Below are positions 63,513-64,000 of a DNA stretch of 64,000 nucleotides, piece by piece. The position numbers and the translations under genes are program-made. Under the pieces are notes generated by a model. It searched no databases. It was not told where the DNA came from and saw only the letters and a program-made list of their open reading frames with translations. Within the stretch, counting starts at the first letter, position 1. Each line of letters begins with the position of its first letter. Where the stretch lies: assembly GCF_014803895.1 (NCBI RefSeq), contig NZ_JAAVAU010000009.1:14237-78236 (forward strand), written 5' to 3'. The stretch is from Lactobacillus sp. (GTDB lineage Bacteria > Bacillota > Bacilli > Lactobacillales > Lactobacillaceae).

Positions 63513-63830
63513 TTATAAACTAGTTTTAACATACCTATTACTTGCCTTAAGACCAGCCAACGACTTAGAGTACTTAGAGTATATAAGATATTTTTTGACT
63601 ACAGCTATCCATGATGGTAACAGATAAAGCTTTTTACTATTTAAACAGAATTCGGCCACATCTAAATACCACTTTCTGTTTAATATCACAGACTTAAAAT
63701 TGCGTTTGATCAAGTATCTAACTGTACTAAGAGCCGTATTGTATTCTTGGCTTAATGATTTGATTGATTTACCGTAATACTTCCAATTATTATAAATATC
63801 GATTCTGTCTTGTTTAGATAATTTAGTCAT
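63513..63830 (-). pseudogene. IS3-family transposase OrfA-like N-terminal remnant
   Basis: 105 codons. The first 43 residues (MTKLSKQDRIDIYNNWKYYG, then KSIKSLSQEYNTALSTVRYLIKR) form an HTH like that of IS3-family OrfA proteins. The rest does not resemble the family, suggesting a frameshift or rearrangement after about residue 43. No OrfB or DDE domain is present. It lies inside the inverted-repeat-bounded element, so it is almost certainly non-functional. A small HTH regulator is the alternative. Confidence 0.5.
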
Positions 63831-63836
63831 AATAAA

Positions 63837-63868
63837 AACCCCGAAATTCTTGTCCGAATTTCGGGGTT
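63837..63868 (-). terminator. Strong hairpin at the end of the decayed element
   Basis: AACCCCGAAATTC / GAATTTCGGGGTT with a 6-base loop, followed by TTTTATTATG on the minus strand. It overlaps the element's inverted repeat and could act as a second terminator for the rRNA operon. Confidence 0.7.
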
Positions 63869-63903
63869 CATATCATTTTGTAAATATTAATCCAATAAAC
63901 ACA

Positions 63904-63929
63904 CAAAAAAAGAGGACAAAGGTCCTCTC
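63904..63929 (-). terminator. rRNA operon terminator
   Basis: AGAGGAC-CTTT-GTCCTCT followed by TTTTTTGTG on the minus strand, a few bases after the 5S 3' end. Confidence 0.92.
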
Positions 63930-63935
63930 TCCATT

Positions 63936-64000
63936 AAGCACGGCGACTACCTAACCTTGCAGGCAGTTTCCCACCAACTACTTTCGGCGTTAAGAAGCTT
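63936..64000 (-). rRNA. rrf: 5S rRNA, 3' part
   Basis: On the minus strand the sequence from the right edge reads AAGCTTCTTAACGCCGAAAG, then TAGTTGGTGGGAAACTGCC, and ends TAGGTAGTCGCCGTGCTT. This is the 3' half of a Lactobacillus 5S rRNA. The rest of the rRNA operon lies beyond the right edge. Confidence 0.95.

Larger units (their letters stand above)
63355..63876 (-). mobile_element. Decayed IS3-type element with terminal inverted repeats
   Basis: The ends 63355-63382 and 63849-63876 are imperfect inverted repeats of 28 bases, about 22 matching. Reading inward they begin ATGATATGAA, then ACCTAAAATT at one end and CCCCGAAATT at the other, then xGGACA. Between them lies only a transposase-OrfA-like remnant. 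Several Lactobacillus IS3-group elements have ends of this CCCC...GGACA type (recalled). No target duplication is evident. About 520 bases, too short for a full IS, so a deletion derivative or MITE. Confidence 0.6.

Noticed and set aside
1..64000. CRISPR array, prophage, conjugative element or tRNA gene
   Set aside because: No regularly spaced repeats, phage genes or tRNA-like cloverleaf sequences were noticed while reading either strand.

Overview
The window is low-GC, densely coded DNA from a Lactobacillus of the acidophilus group, most like L. johnsonii or L. gasseri. The evidence is the NADH flavin reductase pair, a cinnamoyl esterase with the known L. johnsonii family triad positions, PepD, maltose phosphorylase, a mannose PTS with its DUF956 companion, and the 5S rRNA at the right edge. 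Species assignment is inference from recalled sequences.

Layout. 1-8.9 kb: truncated murE, an OmpR/VanS-type two-component pair, a heterodimeric ABC exporter, a DUF1129 protein, ychF and a DUF951 protein. 8.9-12.1 kb: the chromosome partition block parB-parA-noc-rsmG. 12.3-16.9 kb: cvpA, then a redox block (apbE, a tyrosine phosphatase, two flavin reductases, a TetR regulator). 17-29 kb: pepD, a heme-efflux operon hrtRBA with a doubly operated promoter, a phosphatase, a cinnamoyl esterase, a secreted basic protein, DUF975, yaaA, a fucosidase-like remnant protein, a membrane GDPD and a DUF4931 protein. Upstream of the last lies a CcpA-type site and a possible small RNA. 29-34 kb: a GATase-like pseudoenzyme, an ABC exporter, a TauE-type permease, a macrodomain protein and unknown proteins.

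34-45 kb is sugar metabolism: maltose (malT-mapA-pgmB with malR) and sucrose (scrA divergent from scrB-scrR). Both loci carry visible LacI-type operators, and the maltose locus also has a cre. 45-50 kb: a second tyrosine phosphatase, a pyridoxal kinase, gatD, an amino acid permease, and free-methionine sulfoxide reductase. 49.8-52.4 kb: a LytTR response regulator and a peptide-sensing histidine kinase, preceded by a 24-codon ORF that may encode the signal peptide, then a stop-interrupted small membrane protein gene and an EamA transporter. 53.4-54.7 kb: a T-box leader and asnA. 54.8-59.8 kb: three amino acid permeases and an intact class C26 amidohydrolase. 59.9-63.1 kb: the mannose-family PTS operon. 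The right end holds a decayed insertion element with terminal inverted repeats, and the 3' end of an rRNA operon transcribed leftwards.

The least explained items are the candidate pheromone ORF, the possible cre-controlled small RNA at 28.15-28.24 kb, the decayed element beside the rRNA operon, the two pseudoenzymes (29.3 and 24.8 kb), and several unexplained inverted repeats next to start sites. No CRISPR array, prophage or tRNA gene was seen.
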